Below are positions 9,457-20,774 of a stretch of 64,000 nt of DNA, piece by piece. Source of the DNA: DATBSL01 sp963729875 (lineage in GTDB: Bacteria > Acidobacteriota > Vicinamibacteria > Fen-336). Location: positions 124,001 to 188,000 of the forward strand of contig CAVSPR010000007.1 of NCBI GenBank assembly GCA_963729875.1, in the 5' to 3' direction. The position numbers were made by a program, and so were the translations under genes. The notes beneath the pieces are model-generated. The model saw nothing but the letters and a program-made list of their open reading frames with translations. It did no database searches and was not told the DNA's origin. Numbering within the stretch: position 1 is the stretch's first letter; each line of letters begins with the position of its first letter.

Positions 9457-10989
9457 ATGGCCAGCCACGACCTGCGGAACCGCCGGAGCCCGCTCGAGAT
9501 GAGCCCCCAGGAGTTCCGGGCGGCCGGCCACCGGCTGGTGGACGAGATCGCCGGGTTCCTCGGGTCCCTGCCGCAGCGGCCGGTGACCCGCGACGAGACG
9601 CCGCGAGCGCTGCGGGCGCTCCTTCCCCCGGCGCTCGAGGACGAGGGGGCGCCCGCGGGGGAGATGCTCGCCGAGGTGGCCCCACTCCTCTTCGACCACT
9701 CGCTCTTCAACGGGCACCCGAGGTTCCTCGGCTACATCACGTCCTCGGCGGCTCCGATCGGGGCGCTCGCGGACCTGCTGGCGTCCGCGGTCAACCCCAA
9801 CGTGGGCGCGTGGCAGCTGGCTCCCTTCGCAGCCGAGATCGAGGGGCAGTGCGTCCGGTGGGCGGCCGACCTGCTCGGAATGCCGTCCGGTACCGAGGGG
9901 CTGCTGGTGAGCGGCGGCAACATGGCGAACTTCGTGTGCTTCCTCGCCGCCCGACGGGCGAAGGCGGGCGAGGGGATACGCGAGGGGGGGCTGGCCGCCG
10001 CCGGCTCGCGCCTTCTCGTCTACGCCTCGAGCGAGACCCACACCTGGATCCAGAAGGCGACCGACCTCTTCGGCCACGGGACGGCCAGCCTCCGCTCGAT
10101 CCCCGCGCGGGACGATCTGACGATCGACGTCGACGCCCTGGTCCGCCGGATCGGGGAGGACCGCCGCGAGGGGCACCGCCCGTTCCTGCTCGTGGGAAAC
10201 GCGGGCACGGTGAGCACCGGGGCGGTGGACCCCTTCGCCCGGCTGGCCGCGGTCGCGCGGGAGCACGGCCTGTGGCTCCACGCCGACGGGGCCTACGGCG
10301 CCCCCGCGGTGTTGAGCCCGGAGGCCCCGCCCGAGCTCGCGGGCCTCGCCGAGGCCGACTCGGTGGCCTTCGACCCGCACAAGTGGCTGTACTCGGCAGT
10401 CGAGGCGGGCTGCGCTCTCGTGCGCCACCCGGGCGTGCTCCGCGACACCTTCAGCTACTCGCCTCCGTACTACCACTTCGACGACGAGGCCGACGACCCC
10501 CGGACGAACTACTACGAGCTCGGCCTGCAGAACTCGCGCGGGTTCCGGGCCCTCAAGGTGTGGCTGGGCCTCCGGCAGGCCGGGCGAGCCGGCCTCGCCG
10601 GGATGATCGGCGACGACATCCGCCTCGCCCGCGAGCTGCACCGCCTCGTCGCCGCCCACCCGCGGCTCGAGGCGTGGACTCTGGGCCTCAGCATCGCGAC
10701 GCTCCGGTACGTGCCAGAGGACCTCGCGCCGGGCACGGAAGCGACGGACGCCTACCTCAACGTGCTCAACGAGGAGTTGCTCCACCGCCTGAAGACGAGC
10801 GGCGAGGTGTTCCTGTCGAACGCCGTCGTCCGCGGGGCCTTCCTTCTCCGCGCCTGCATCGTCAACTTCCGCACGACGCTCGCGGACGTCGAGGCCCTGC
10901 CCGGCATCGTCGCCCGCCACGGAGAGGAGGCGGACCGGGCCCTTCGCCCCACTCGCTTCGGGCGGGGGCCTTCCCGGCCTGGGGTCTAG
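9457..10989 (+). CDS. PLP-dependent group II decarboxylase (aromatic amino acid / glutamate type)
   Basis: A cytoplasmic 510-residue enzyme of the group II PLP decarboxylase family. The lysine that binds PLP is in FDPHKWL (about residue 309). Upstream are the cofactor-contact block LHADGAYGAPAVL and the substrate-site region SLFNGHPRFLGYITSSAAPIGALADLLASAVNPN, which is typical of aromatic-L-amino-acid decarboxylase-like enzymes. ASGTEGLLVSGGNMANF-type residues bind the phosphate. The reaction would be removal of the alpha-carboxylate of an aromatic or related amino acid to give an amine. Start 9457 is preceded by GAGGAGGG. It is convergent with the M20 peptidase, only 3 bases apart. Confidence 0.88.
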   Translation: MASHDLRNRRSPLEMSPQEFRAAGHRLVDEIAGFLGSLPQRPVTRDETPRALRALLPPALEDEGAPAGEMLAEVAPLLFDHSLFNGHPRFLGYITSSAAPIGALADLLASAVNPNVGAWQLAPFAAEIEGQCVRWAADLLGMPSGTEGLLVSGGNMANFVCFLAARRAKAGEGIREGGLAAAGSRLLVYASSETHTWIQKATDLFGHGTASLRSIPARDDLTIDVDALVRRIGEDRREGHRPFLLVGNAGTVSTGAVDPFARLAAVAREHGLWLHADGAYGAPAVLSPEAPPELAGLAEADSVAFDPHKWLYSAVEAGCALVRHPGVLRDTFSYSPPYYHFDDEADDPRTNYYELGLQNSRGFRALKVWLGLRQAGRAGLAGMIGDDIRLARELHRLVAAHPRLEAWTLGLSIATLRYVPEDLAPGTEATDAYLNVLNEELLHRLKTSGEVFLSNAVVRGAFLLRACIVNFRTTLADVEALPGIVARHGEEADRALRPTRFGRGPSRPGV

Positions 10990-10992
10990 GGG

Positions 10993-12363
10993 CTACCGCG
11001 CCGCGACTTCCTCGAAGAACTTCGCGAAGGCCACGATGCCGCCGCCGGCCTGGCCCCAGTCGTAGTTCTCGTTGGGGGCGTGGTAGCCGTGGTCGGGGAG
11101 CGAGAGGCCCATGAAGACGATCGGGCACTTCAGGATCTGCTCCATCGAGAGAACGGCGCCGATCGTCCCGCCCTCGCGGACGAAGACGGGGTCCTTCCCG
11201 AAGGCGAACCGCATCGAGCGCCGCGCCGCCTCGACCCACGGCCCGCTCGTGATCCCCTTGTAGGGCGCGGCGGCGGAGCCGGCCTCGACGCGGACATCGG
11301 GGTTTCTCTTCCTCACGAATGCCTTGACGAGCCTGACCACCTTCTCGCCCTTCATGTTCGGCACGAGGCGGACGGAGGTCTTGAGCTCCGCCCGGGGCGG
11401 GACGACCGTCTTCACGCCCGGGCCCGTGTAGCCGCCCACGAGGCCGTGCACCTCGAAGGTGGGCATCGCCCAGAGCCGCTTCATCACCTCGAGCGGGTCC
11501 TTCGTGCGGATCGACTTGAAGCCGTGGTCCTTGATGAAGCCCTTGACGCTGAAGCCCGCCGCCTTGAAGTCGGCGACCTGCTTCGCGGTGAGACGCTCGA
11601 CGTCGTCGTAGAAGCCGGGGATCTTCACGCGCCCGGTCCGGGCGTCGAAGATCTCGGCGGCGACCTGGGCGAGCTCGGCCACCGGGTTGCGGGCGGCCCC
11701 GCCCGTCGTCCCCGAGTGCTGGTCCGTCTCGGCGGTCTCGAGGTGGAAGGTGATCCGCTGCAGCCCGCGCAGGCCCGCCGCCAGCGACGGCCTCCCGCGG
11801 GACACCCAGACGGTGTCGGAGACGACCACCGCGTCCGTCGCGGCGGCCGAGCCGATCGCCTTCAGCGTCTCGGCGAAGTGGGGCGAGCCGATCTCCTCCT
11901 CGGTCTCCCAGAGGAACTTGACGTTGACCGGGACCCCCGCGTCGATCGCGGCCCGGGCCCCGAAGAGCGCGGTGAGCGCCGGCCCCTTGTCGTCGGTCGT
12001 CCCGCGCCCGAAGTACGTGTCGCCCTTCTTCGTGAACGTGAAGGGCTCGCTCCTCCAGGGCTCGGCCTCCTTCGAGGCCGGCTGGACGTCGAGGTGGTTG
12101 TAGACGGTGACGGTGGGACGGCCCTTCCCCGACTCGAACGCGCCGAGGACGATCGGGTTTCCCCCGGGGGTCCGGTGGAGGTCGGCCTTTCCTCCGAACG
12201 CCCGGATGGTGGCCGCGCCGAGCTCGGCGGCCTGCTCGACGTCCTTCTTGCGCTCCGGTTCCGCCGAGATGCTCGGGACCTCGACGAAGTCCTTCAGCAT
12301 CTCCTCGAACCGGTCACGCTCCCTCGAAGCGAAGTGCTCGAGCTGGGGGCGGGTGAAGGCCAT
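10993..12363 (-). CDS. M20 family metallodipeptidase
   Basis: I start it at ATG 12363 (MAFTRPQLEHF) because GGAGG lies about 7 bases upstream; longer upstream extensions carry no homology. The roughly 456-residue protein shows the M20 zinc ligands and catalytic acids in order: VYNHLDVQPA, GTTDDKGPALT, WETEEEIGSPHF, VVSDTVW, and a C-terminal His in SLPDHGYHAPNE. M20 enzymes hydrolyse dipeptides or acylated amino acids with two zinc ions. The absence of a signal peptide indicates a cytoplasmic enzyme. It is divergent from the toxin-like gene at 12561, with a CRP-type site between them. Confidence 0.92.
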   Translation of the reverse strand: MAFTRPQLEHFASRERDRFEEMLKDFVEVPSISAEPERKKDVEQAAELGAATIRAFGGKADLHRTPGGNPIVLGAFESGKGRPTVTVYNHLDVQPASKEAEPWRSEPFTFTKKGDTYFGRGTTDDKGPALTALFGARAAIDAGVPVNVKFLWETEEEIGSPHFAETLKAIGSAAATDAVVVSDTVWVSRGRPSLAAGLRGLQRITFHLETAETDQHSGTTGGAARNPVAELAQVAAEIFDARTGRVKIPGFYDDVERLTAKQVADFKAAGFSVKGFIKDHGFKSIRTKDPLEVMKRLWAMPTFEVHGLVGGYTGPGVKTVVPPRAELKTSVRLVPNMKGEKVVRLVKAFVRKRNPDVRVEAGSAAAPYKGITSGPWVEAARRSMRFAFGKDPVFVREGGTIGAVLSMEQILKCPIVFMGLSLPDHGYHAPNENYDWGQAGGGIVAFAKFFEEVAAR

Positions 12364-12481
12364 GGTGTTCCTCCGTTTCCCGGAGATTCTGACACGGTTG
12401 GCCCTTCCGGCCTTCGCCAGGAGGGGCGCTATCCGCGTTGTGTGCACTTTGCTTGCCACCGGGCCCGGAAATCTCCCGACC

Positions 12482-12497
12482 TGTGATCGCGGTCACT
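12482..12497. promoter_or_regulatory. CRP/FNR-type binding site between divergent genes
   Basis: TGTGA-TCGCGG-TCACT matches the CRP consensus TGTGA-N6-TCACA at 9 of 10 defined bases. Its centre is at about 12489.5. If TACACC at 12519-12524 is the -10 element of the rightward promoter, the start of transcription would be near 12531 and the site would be centred at about -41.5, the class II activator position. The rightward gene starts at 12561. No CRP-family regulator gene is in the window. Confidence 0.45.
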
Positions 12498-12560
12498 CGC
12501 GGGCGCACCGGGACCGGCTACACCTGTCGGCGCCGCCGGCCCCAATCCCGGGAGGTCGCC

Positions 12561-14234
12561 GTGACCCGAATCGAAAGCCGTTCGACTCCCGCGCCCGATC
12601 CCGGAAAGCCGCTGCGCACCGGCGGGCAGCAGGCGCCGGCGGACGCCGGCGTCCCGGCGCGCACCGTGCCCGGCCGGGCGGCGGACGTGGTCGAGCGTTT
12701 CACGAGGTCCGCGTTCGGCACACCGGCCACGCCTGCCGCGGCCGGAAGCCGGGCGCCGATGCCGGAGCTCCTGCGGAAGGCAGACGCCCTCGTCGACCTC
12801 GCCGGCCTGGCCTCCCGCTCGCTCGGCGAGGACGGCGGCCGGTCAAAGGGCCTGGCGTTCGTCGAGACGGCCGTCTCGGTGCGGGACGCGCTCGGGCAGA
12901 TCGCGGGCGGCCTCGCCCGCGGCTCGTCCCTCGAGGAGGCCGGCCTCCTGGGAAAGGAGCTGGCCGAGCTGGACCGGGGTCTCGACGCGGGAAGCGACGC
13001 CCTCCGCAAGCTCGTGGACGCCCCCACCCCGGCCGAGGCGGGGAAGGCCCACGGGCTGCTCCAGTCGCTGCTCGGCCTGGCCGGCCGGGTGGCCCGGCGG
13101 CTGTTCCCCGGCGGCGGGCTCCTGACCGCCCTCCTGTCGCGCGCCCGCGCGGCGTCCGGGGCCGAGGCGAAGTCGGCCGAGGCGCCCCCGACCGCCGACG
13201 CCGGCTCGAAGGTCCTCCGCGGTTTCGACGAGCGCACTTTGAAGGAGGGCATGGGGGACTTCCTGGGCGACTCGGAGCGAGCCGCGAACCGTTCCTGGGA
13301 CCGCGGCCGGCAGGTCGAGACCCGGAAGACCGCGGACGGCTCGACGCGCGGGTCTTTCGAGAACGGGGCGTCGGTCTACGAGGAAACCGGCGTGACCCTC
13401 GGCGACCCCGGCTTCTCGGTCGACGGGGAGTACCTGAAGCCCTCCGCGGGCTCGCGCGAGGCCAGTGCGGTGGACAAGGCGGTGGGCGCCGTCCTCGACG
13501 GCATCGGAGAGCTTCACGCGGAGGGCTCGTTCCACCACGAGGCCTCGGTCGTGCACGAGCAGGGGCAGGTCTACGTCGGGAACGAGAACGCCCACTTCGC
13601 CGCCCGCGGCGAGATCAGCGTCCTCGAGGCCTCCGTCTCGGGCAGCGGCTCCGTCGACGTCTCCGGCGGGCGCCTCACCGCGAGGGGGCACCTCGAGGCC
13701 CAGGCGACGCTCGTCGACGCGAGCGGTCAGATCGACGCGCGCCTCGGCCCCGCCTCCCTCCAGGCGAGCGGCTCCGCCTACGTGGGGGCGAAGGCGACGG
13801 TGGACGGCGCCGTCTCCATCGACCCCGCCCACGGGGTCTACGCGGCCAAGATCCAGGCCAAGGCCTTCGCCGGCGCCACCGCCGAGGCGACGGCCCGCGG
13901 GTCGATCGGCGACGTCGCGTCCGGCGAGATCGGGGTAGGGGCCTGGGCCGGGGTCGGGGCCCGGTTCAACCTGGACGCCGGCTTCAAGGACGGCGAGTTC
14001 AAGTTCAAGCTCGACCTCGGGGCCGCCATCGGCGTGGGCTTCAACATCAACATCGGCTTCAGCGTGAACTTCAAGAAGATCGGGGAGAAGATCTCCGGGT
14101 TCTTCAAGGACCTCGGGAGCGCCTTCGGGGGCGGCGGGGGGGCTGGCCCGTCCCTGATCGGCCAGGGGGGAGTCCCCGTCGTGGACTGGGCGAGGGCCCT
14201 CTCCGAGGCCTTCGAGAAATCCAGGAGCGAGTAG
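12561..14234 (+). CDS. toxin-like alanine/glycine-rich repeat protein of unknown function
   Basis: I chose GTG 12561 because GGGAGG at 12550-12555 precedes it; this gives 557 residues. The first 60 residues are Pro/Ser/Thr-rich and disordered without a signal peptide. A helical Ala/Leu-rich part follows (to about residue 215). From about residue 290 to 520 there are imperfect beta-type repeats built on Ala-Ser-Gly with alternating acidic residues (for example SGSGSVDVSGGRL, VDASGQIDARLG, GSAYVGAKATVDG). They end in a Gly-rich hydrophobic part and NFKKIGEKISGFFKDL. This organisation resembles the carrier part of large secreted polymorphic-toxin-like proteins, where the repeat region ends before a toxin domain; here nothing enzymatic follows. 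The TPR gene starts 3 bases after the stop, so they form one unit. Function unknown. Confidence 0.6.
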   Translation: MTRIESRSTPAPDPGKPLRTGGQQAPADAGVPARTVPGRAADVVERFTRSAFGTPATPAAAGSRAPMPELLRKADALVDLAGLASRSLGEDGGRSKGLAFVETAVSVRDALGQIAGGLARGSSLEEAGLLGKELAELDRGLDAGSDALRKLVDAPTPAEAGKAHGLLQSLLGLAGRVARRLFPGGGLLTALLSRARAASGAEAKSAEAPPTADAGSKVLRGFDERTLKEGMGDFLGDSERAANRSWDRGRQVETRKTADGSTRGSFENGASVYEETGVTLGDPGFSVDGEYLKPSAGSREASAVDKAVGAVLDGIGELHAEGSFHHEASVVHEQGQVYVGNENAHFAARGEISVLEASVSGSGSVDVSGGRLTARGHLEAQATLVDASGQIDARLGPASLQASGSAYVGAKATVDGAVSIDPAHGVYAAKIQAKAFAGATAEATARGSIGDVASGEIGVGAWAGVGARFNLDAGFKDGEFKFKLDLGAAIGVGFNINIGFSVNFKKIGEKISGFFKDLGSAFGGGGGAGPSLIGQGGVPVVDWARALSEAFEKSRSE

Positions 14235-14237
14235 GCC

Positions 14238-15431
14238 ATGTCCGCCCAGATGACGATGCTGCTCAAGGCGGGACGAACGGACGAGGCGGAGGCGCTCGCC
14301 CAGGAGGCGCTCCGCGCCGAGCCGTCCGACCCGCAGGCGCTCCTCACCCTGGCCAAGGTCCGCCTCGTCGAGGGGCGCTTCGCCGAGGCCGAGGAGCTGT
14401 GGGCCCGCGCGGGCTCGGGAAGGGCGGGCTTCGACGGCCGCCTCGTCGAGGCGGCCCTTCGGGCCCAGAAGGGCGAGAGAGCGAAGGCCCTCGCCCTCTA
14501 CGACCAGCTGATTCGCGAGGACGCCGGCCGCGCCGAGGCCCACTTCGGCGCCGGCTTCCTCCTGCTCTCCGAGCGGAGCTTCGCCGAGGCGGAGGCGCGG
14601 CTCGCCCGAGCGGTGGAGATCGACCCGGGCAACGCCGCCGCCCACTTCCACTACGCCTCGGCGCTGGCCCGTCTCGGCAAGCCTGCCCCGGCCGTCGAGC
14701 ACCTCCGGCGGTCGATGGAGCTCAACCCCACCTACCTTCCGGCCTACTTCGTGCTGGCCGACCTCCTCGAGGCATCCGGCTCCCCGGAGCGGGCCGTCGA
14801 AGCCCTGGTGACCGGTCTCGAGGTCTTCCCGGGACACCCGGACCTCACGGCCGCGGCGACGAACCGCCTCGCGGCCCTCGGCGAATGGCGCCGCGGGCAC
14901 GAGCTGGCCTTCGAGGCGGCCCGCACCCACCCGGACAACCCGCACGCGGTGTCCAACCTCGCCCGTTTCCTGATGGCAGCGCGGCGGTTCGAGGACGCTC
15001 TCGGGCTCGTGGAGCGCCTGGAGCGCCAGGGCCGGGCGACCGTCGAGTCCTGCCTCGTCAAGGGCGCGATCTGCGAGCAGATGGACCCGCCCCGGTGGGA
15101 CGAGGCCGAGAAGGCGTATCGCTCCGCGGCCGGGGTCGACGCCGGCGACTGGTCGGGCCCCAACAACCTGGGGCTCCTCCTCCTGCGCCGGGGGCCGCGC
15201 GAGCGGCTGCCCGAGGCGGTGGAGGCGTTCCGGGAAGCCCGGCGGCGCAACCCCGAGGCCCCGGAGGCCGTCGTCAACCTCGCACGCGCCCTGGTGCTCG
15301 GCGGTGCCCCGCGCGCCGAGACGCTGGCCCTGCTCGCCTCCCTGGAGGGGAGGATCGACGCGCGGCACGCCCTGCAGCCCGAGATCGCCCGGCTGCGCCG
15401 GGAGCTCGAGACGCCCGCCGCCGGCGCCTAG
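14238..15431 (+). CDS. TPR-repeat protein
   Basis: A 397-residue soluble protein made almost entirely of tetratricopeptide repeats. Clear units include AEAHFGAGFLLLSERSFAEA, NAAAHFHYASALARLGKPAP, LPAYFVLADLLEASGSPERA and WSGPNNLGLLLLRRG. There is no signal peptide or membrane segment, so it should act in the cytoplasm as a protein-binding scaffold or chaperone. It follows the toxin-like gene by 3 bases, which suggests its client is that protein, for example as a secretion chaperone or adaptor. That link is inferred from context only. Confidence 0.9.
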   Translation: MSAQMTMLLKAGRTDEAEALAQEALRAEPSDPQALLTLAKVRLVEGRFAEAEELWARAGSGRAGFDGRLVEAALRAQKGERAKALALYDQLIREDAGRAEAHFGAGFLLLSERSFAEAEARLARAVEIDPGNAAAHFHYASALARLGKPAPAVEHLRRSMELNPTYLPAYFVLADLLEASGSPERAVEALVTGLEVFPGHPDLTAAATNRLAALGEWRRGHELAFEAARTHPDNPHAVSNLARFLMAARRFEDALGLVERLERQGRATVESCLVKGAICEQMDPPRWDEAEKAYRSAAGVDAGDWSGPNNLGLLLLRRGPRERLPEAVEAFREARRRNPEAPEAVVNLARALVLGGAPRAETLALLASLEGRIDARHALQPEIARLRRELETPAAGA

Positions 15432-15475
15432 GACACGCGGTTGGCGCCGCCGGCAGGTCGGTGTCTAATGCGCGC

Positions 15476-18009
15476 ATGCGCTACGCCCTCCTCGCCGTGC
15501 TCGCCAGCCTCGCCGCCGCGCCCGTCGCCGCCCCGCCCGCGCTCCACCTCGAGTGGCGGTTCAAGGAAGACGTCTTCCGGGGGCCGGAAAGCCGCGGCGC
15601 CGCGCGTGTCGCCTTCACGCTCACCAACCGGGGCACGAATGCGCTGCCCGCCACCGGGTGGGCCATCTACTTCAATGCGTTGCACCAGCCGAGGGCCGGG
15701 AGCGCCACGGGCGGGGTCGCGATCGAGAACGTCACCGGAGACCTGTGGCGGATCGTGCCCGGCCCGGGCTTCGCGGGCCTCGGGCCCGGTCAGAGTGCCG
15801 AGTTCGAGTACCTCACCCACCTCCTGACCAACAACAGCTTCGCCCCGGTCGGCCCCTACGTCGTCTTCGACGAGGCCCCCGACAAGGGGCACCCGCTGAG
15901 CTACACCGCAGTGCCCTTCGAGCGGCCGCCGCAGGACGGCCACGATCCCCGCCTCATCACGCCGGAGAAGCAGTTCGAGCTCGACGCGGTGGTGCGCGAC
16001 GTCCCGGCGGAGGCGCTCCCACCGGTCTTCCCGACCCCGTCTCGGTCGAGATGCGGGAGGGCCGCCTGAGCCTCCTCGCCCTCCCCTCGATCACGGCCGC
16101 GCCGGAGCTCTCGGCCGAGGCCGCCTTCGCGGCCGAGTACCTTCGCCCCCACTTCCCGAAGCCCGCGGCAAAGGCCGCGGCGGCGGCCGCCGGCCTCCGC
16201 CTCGAGACCGGGACGGTGGAAGGGCAGGGATCTCCCGAGGCGTACGAGCTGGTCGTCGACCCGGCGGCGGGCATCCGGATCGTCGGCAACTCGGCGGCCG
16301 GCGTCTTCTACGGCCTGCAGTCGCTGCGCTCGCTCCTGCCCGTGACGGCCAGCGGGAAGGGCCTTTCGCTCCCGGCCCTGCGCGTCGTCGACGCCCCCCG
16401 CTTCGGCTACCGCGGCTTCTTCCTCGACGTCGCGCGCAACTTCCAGCCGAAGGCCGAGGTCCTGCGGGTGCTGGACCTGGTGGCCCGGTGCAAGCTCAAC
16501 GTCTTCCACTTCCACCTCACGGAGGACGAGGGTTGGCGGGTGGAGATCCCGAGCCTCCCGGAGCTCACCGCGGTCGGCGCGCGGCGCGGGCACACCCTCG
16601 ACTCGAGCCGCTCCCTGCCGCCGCACTGGGGCTCCGGACCCGAGGTGGACCGGCCCTACGGCAGCGGCTTCTACACGCGGAAGGACTATGCGGAGATCCT
16701 GAGGTACGCGGCGGCGCGGCACATCGAGGTCGTCCCTGAGATCGAGATGCCGGGCCACGCGCGCGCCGCCATCAAGTCGATGGAGGCCCGCTACCGGGCC
16801 CTCCTGGCGAAGGGCGACGCCGAGGGCGCCGCCCGGTACCGGCTCGCCGACCCGGAGGACCACTCCGTCTACACCTCGGCGCAGGGCTACCACGACAACG
16901 TGATGAACCCGGCGCTCCCCTCGACCTACACGTTCATCGAACGCGTCGTCGAGGAGCTCGTCGCGCTGCACCGCGAGGCGGGCGTGCCGCTGCGCAACAT
17001 CCACGTGGGGGGCGACGAGGTCCCCGGCGGGGTCTGGGAGGGTTCGCCGGCGGCGGCCGCGTTCCTGAAGGAGAACGGCCTCGGCTCGGTGGACGACCTC
17101 TGGTACGTCTTCTACGGGCGCGTCGAGGAGATCCTGAAGCGGCACGGCCTGCCGCTGTCGGGCTGGGAGGAGATCGGGCTGCGCAAGACCCGCCTCGACG
17201 GCCGGCCGAGGATGATCCCGAACCCGGACTTCGCCGCCCGCGGCTGGCGCGCGTACGTCTGGAACAACACGGTGGGCGGCGGCGCCGAGGACCTCCCGTA
17301 CCGGATGGCGAACGCGGGCTACCGGGTCGTCCTGTGCCCGGTGTCGAACGTCTACTTCGACCTCGCCTGGAACCAGAACCCGGAGGAGACCGGTCTCGAC
17401 TGGGGCGGCTACGTCGACCTGCGCAAGCCCTTCGAGTTCATCCCGTTCGACTACTACCGGAACACACGCCTCGACGGGCGGGGCCGGCCGGTCGACCGGG
17501 CGATCTTCGTCGGGAAGGACCGGCTCACCGACTACGGCCGGTCGAAGATCGTCGGCCTCCAGGGCAACCTCTGGTCTGAGACGCTGAACGCCCCGGGCAA
17601 GCTCGACTACAAGCTCGTGCCGAAGATCTTCGGCCTCGCCGAGCGGGCCTGGGCGCCCGAGCCGGACTGGGCCCGCGAGAAGGACGAGGCGAGATCGGAC
17701 GCGCTCTTCGGCGAGGCGTGGTCGCGGTTCGTCAACGTCGTCGGCAAGCGCGAGCTGCCGCGCCTCGACCGGGAGTCGCCCGCCTGGGCCTACCGGATCC
17801 CGAAGCCGGGGCTCTCGGCGGCGGACGGCCAGGTCCGCTGCAGCCTGGAGATCCCGGGCTTCGTCCTGCGCTACACCACGGACGGCAGCGAGCCGACCGC
17901 GAAGAGCCCGGAGGTCCGCGGAGGGATCCCGGCGGCCCGCGAGGTGCGGGTGGCCGCGTTCGACACGAACGGCCGGAAGGGCCACACGGCGCGGCTCGTC
18001 CAGCCCTGA
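15476..18009 (+). CDS. GH20 beta-N-acetylhexosaminidase, exported, one frame change
   Basis: It starts with a signal peptide (MRYALLAVLASLAAAPVAAPPA), then an N-terminal carbohydrate-binding domain of the CHB_HEX type (LEWRFKEDVF, FTLTNRGTNALPATGWAIYF). The frame breaks near 16030, and DPVSVEMREGRLSLL continues the same protein in the next frame. The GH20b domain (VVDPAAGIRIVGNSAAGVFYGLQSL) and the TIM barrel follow. Catalytic Asp-Glu are GAC 17014 and GAG 17017 in HVGGDEVPGG; the substrate-assisted mechanism of GH20 needs both. The end has a CHB_HEX_C-like domain (VLRYTTDGSEPT). It should release terminal N-acetylhexosamine from chitin, peptidoglycan or glycans in the periplasm or outside. 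Kinase 1 starts 57 bases later. Confidence 0.9.
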
Positions 18010-18066
18010 CGGCAGGCCTCCCTGGTCCAGTCGCGGGCCGGAGTCGGCTATACTCTCGCCCACTTC

Positions 18067-20737
<2,671 letters not shown>

Positions 20738-20774
20738 GGAGACTCGAGCCCCCACGCCCTCGCGGAGTTCAGGC

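Noticed and set aside
10998..12486. Long plus-strand open frames opposite the M20 peptidase and similar long frames opposite many genes
   Set aside because: These are products of high GC with few stop codons; they lack family motifs while the opposite strand has complete ones.
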